Assembly: GCA_039881145.1 (NCBI GenBank)
Contig: JAYKKI010000076.1
Location: 9,727,001 to 9,791,000, forward strand
Direction of reading: 5' to 3'
DNA: 64,000 nucleotides
Source: Druceiella hillmani
Taxonomy: Eukaryota > Arthropoda > Insecta > Lepidoptera > Hepialidae
Shown: piece after piece, positions 62,036-64,000 of the stretch
Numbering within the stretch: position 1 is the first letter of the stretch
How the letters are laid out: the number at the start of each line of letters is the position of its first letter
Program-made: the position numbers and the translations under genes
The notes under the pieces: generated by a model
Database searches by the model: none
What the model was told of the DNA's origin: nothing
The model's input: the letters and a program-made list of their open reading frames with translations, nothing else

Positions 62036-62724
62036 TAAACTCTGACCCTCTACAACTGAGTTTTGTATTGACCTGCCAATTGTGTTCGAATCGGTTTCGT
62101 AATTTCGCGATCTTACTTTTAAATTTTACCTGGTATTGACCACATCTCTCGACTCATCGCCTTTTCACATCGTTTTTTTAATTTTACTTCTTTTCTCTAT
62201 TAATAAGGTTGTGTTATTGACGTATTATTCAAAACCTTCTAGTTTCCAGCACATATTCACCTTGATTTGATGTCAGTGTCAGAGAATGTGAACTTGGAAA
62301 TTGATTCGTTGGCATGAAGTTTTATACATAATAAATGTTCAACAATCCTCTCATTCGTACGGGTGTATGCCAATATTTTTCAAAGCATAAACGTTACTTG
62401 AACTCATACAAGAAGAAATTCGTAAAGTGATGCTCTTAAGGCAGCAGAAAACATTGCAATTATCAGGGTCATTTTAAAATTGTTAATGCAGGTAAGGTAA
62501 CGTATTTGTAATTTAATTTAATAAATGATCGAAAAAACTATCGGGTTATTGCATAATGTGCTAGTTTGTTAGATACGTTCAGAATAATGAGCCTATATGC
62601 TAACTTCCATGTATTAGACATTGCGGAGTTTAATTTTGACGTTCCTTCGGATTTCTTCGGGTTTTGGAATCATGTAAATGTAAAATGCTCAAGAACACAA
62701 GAAAAAATATATCAAAGGCAATAT

Positions 62725-63310
62725 GTCTTTTATGAGCTATCAGCGAGTGCTATTGTGGCCTTCTTGAGTACAGCATAAGGTCGATAGAATCATGTCGAAA
62801 ATATAAAACACTCATCAAAGAGAGTGATAACCATTAAAGAGTTTCTATTGTCAATATTTTGACTACTAAATAAAAAAAAAAATATTATGGTTATATAAAA
62901 CTTTCAGCGAAGCAAGTAAAATGAGACCAAAACAGGATATCTCTGCTGTTAGCTACCAAGGAATTTCATTGTGATCTTTCGAAGTACAGCATACGGTCGA
63001 TAGCATCGTGTATCTATTAAATAATTAACATTATAATTAAAATAGGCTCAAATACGGTGTTTACTAACGCCATCGAGAAGTTCCATTATGTTCATTCTCG
63101 TAAAATATTAGGTTGATTGCATCATATAATTTCAAAACGCTCAGCAAAATAAGTAAAATTAACCTAAATACGAAATGTTTGCAATTAGATAAATATGAGC
63201 TCTATTGTAATCTTCCTGACTACAGCGTCAGGTCAGTGGCACCATGCAGGCATATTAAATACTCAGTAATATAAGTAAAATGAGCCCAAATACGATATAA
63301 AGAACCTTAG
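62725..63310 (+). repeat. degenerate tandem array
   Basis: The landmark GTACAGCATA(A/C)GGTCGATAG (62764, 62984) recurs in decayed form at ~63100 and as CTACAGCGTCAGGTCAGTGG at 63221. A second landmark, CTCAGxxAAxTAAGTAAAATxA followed by ACCxAAATACG, occurs at ~62910, ~63140 and ~63263. The spacing of ~120-130 bases in the later units is stretched to ~220 between the first two by AT-rich sequence. Non-coding. Confidence 0.6.
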
Positions 63311-63365
63311 CCAATAATAAGATGCGTGATGGAAAGCATTATCCCTTGGGGAAAAAGGTGCATGC

Positions 63366-63531
<166 letters not shown>

Positions 63532-63539
63532 CTATCAGA

Positions 63540-64000
63540 TTATCAATTCTAGTATATACATAATTCCTGATAAGCATCAATGGAGCGATCACAAAATGTA
63601 ATGCGATTAAATATAAATATACTAAGAAAATATATAACGGATTTTTAAGAATGGTTATTAGTTAGGAACTTGTTAATAAGTGTACACAATACAAATACGT
63701 CTTCGATTATATGTCATCATGGCATATTTTTCGCATATTCATATATGTGTGGAATAAGGTGTTTGTTTTAGCTACTAAGGATTTACATGAGCCGGTCATC
63801 ATTAATATAAGTTAAGCCATTTCTGAGAATTATTGGAAAAAATGGCATATGTACATACATAGACATACAACTTCAGTCGTCTGTAAATTACAAGTATAGT
63901 TGTAAATATTTATTTTAATAACACAGGCGTAAAAAATTATTTATATATATGTAATACAATTTAAGCTTATGCAATATGACAACCGTTCCAGACAAATGTG
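63540..64000. other. AT-rich end of window, nothing recognised
   Basis: No ORF or repeat of note to the window edge. Confidence 0.45.

Overview
This window looks like gene-poor nuclear DNA of an arthropod, most likely an insect. It is strongly AT-rich, has no long open reading frame, and carries many (TA)n and (GT/CA)n microsatellites. It holds relics of mariner and hAT DNA transposons, small foldback (MITE-like) elements, and a decayed transposase-like gene of a family I know from aphid and Hydra genomes. There is no operon structure, ribosome binding site or other prokaryotic feature. A sap-feeding hemipteran such as an aphid relative is my best guess from the transposon families; that is inference. 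I found no intact host protein-coding gene, rRNA, tRNA or CRISPR array.

The backbone is an old segmental duplication. Block Y occurs at about 7.14-14.58 kb (copy A) and again in the same orientation at about 37.03-49.78 kb (copy B). B is longer because of insertions and a local tandem duplication. Block X lies immediately upstream of B at about 34.4-37.0 kb. The counterpart of X near A lies at about 0-4.3 kb but is inverted. The X edge that touches Y in copy B lies at base ~28 on the left, and copy A of Y starts at ~7138. This geometry fits a ~7 kb inversion after duplication. Parts of X recur elsewhere (31.8-32.3 kb and, weakly, 58.2 kb).

Region by region: 0-7 kb is the inverted X arm with a mariner transposase relic. 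7-14.6 kb is Y copy A, with a foldback element, a 47-codon ORF also kept in copy B, and a 192-bp tandem array. 15.0-16.8 kb is a decayed transposase-like gene. 17-28 kb is mostly unique AT-rich DNA with microsatellites, an inverted-repeat element carrying hammerhead-ribozyme-like motifs, and another foldback element. 28.18-28.83 kb is a non-autonomous hAT element with perfect 8-bp target duplications. 29-34 kb holds relics and hairpins. 34.4-49.8 kb is X plus Y copy B. 49.8-64 kb is unique AT-rich DNA with a 49-bp minisatellite, two GC-richer islands at 53.5-54.4 kb that could be non-coding first exons, further terminal-repeat elements and a degenerate tandem array.

The most notable signal is a small repeat family (20.6, 29.5, 45.7, 52.8 and 58.9 kb). 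Its inverted arms each carry a ~41-nt block that folds like a minimal hammerhead ribozyme. Every copy here has a core defect, yet the consensus restores the core. Two copies are flanked by 12-13 bp direct repeats, which suggests a Penelope-like or other retroelement origin.
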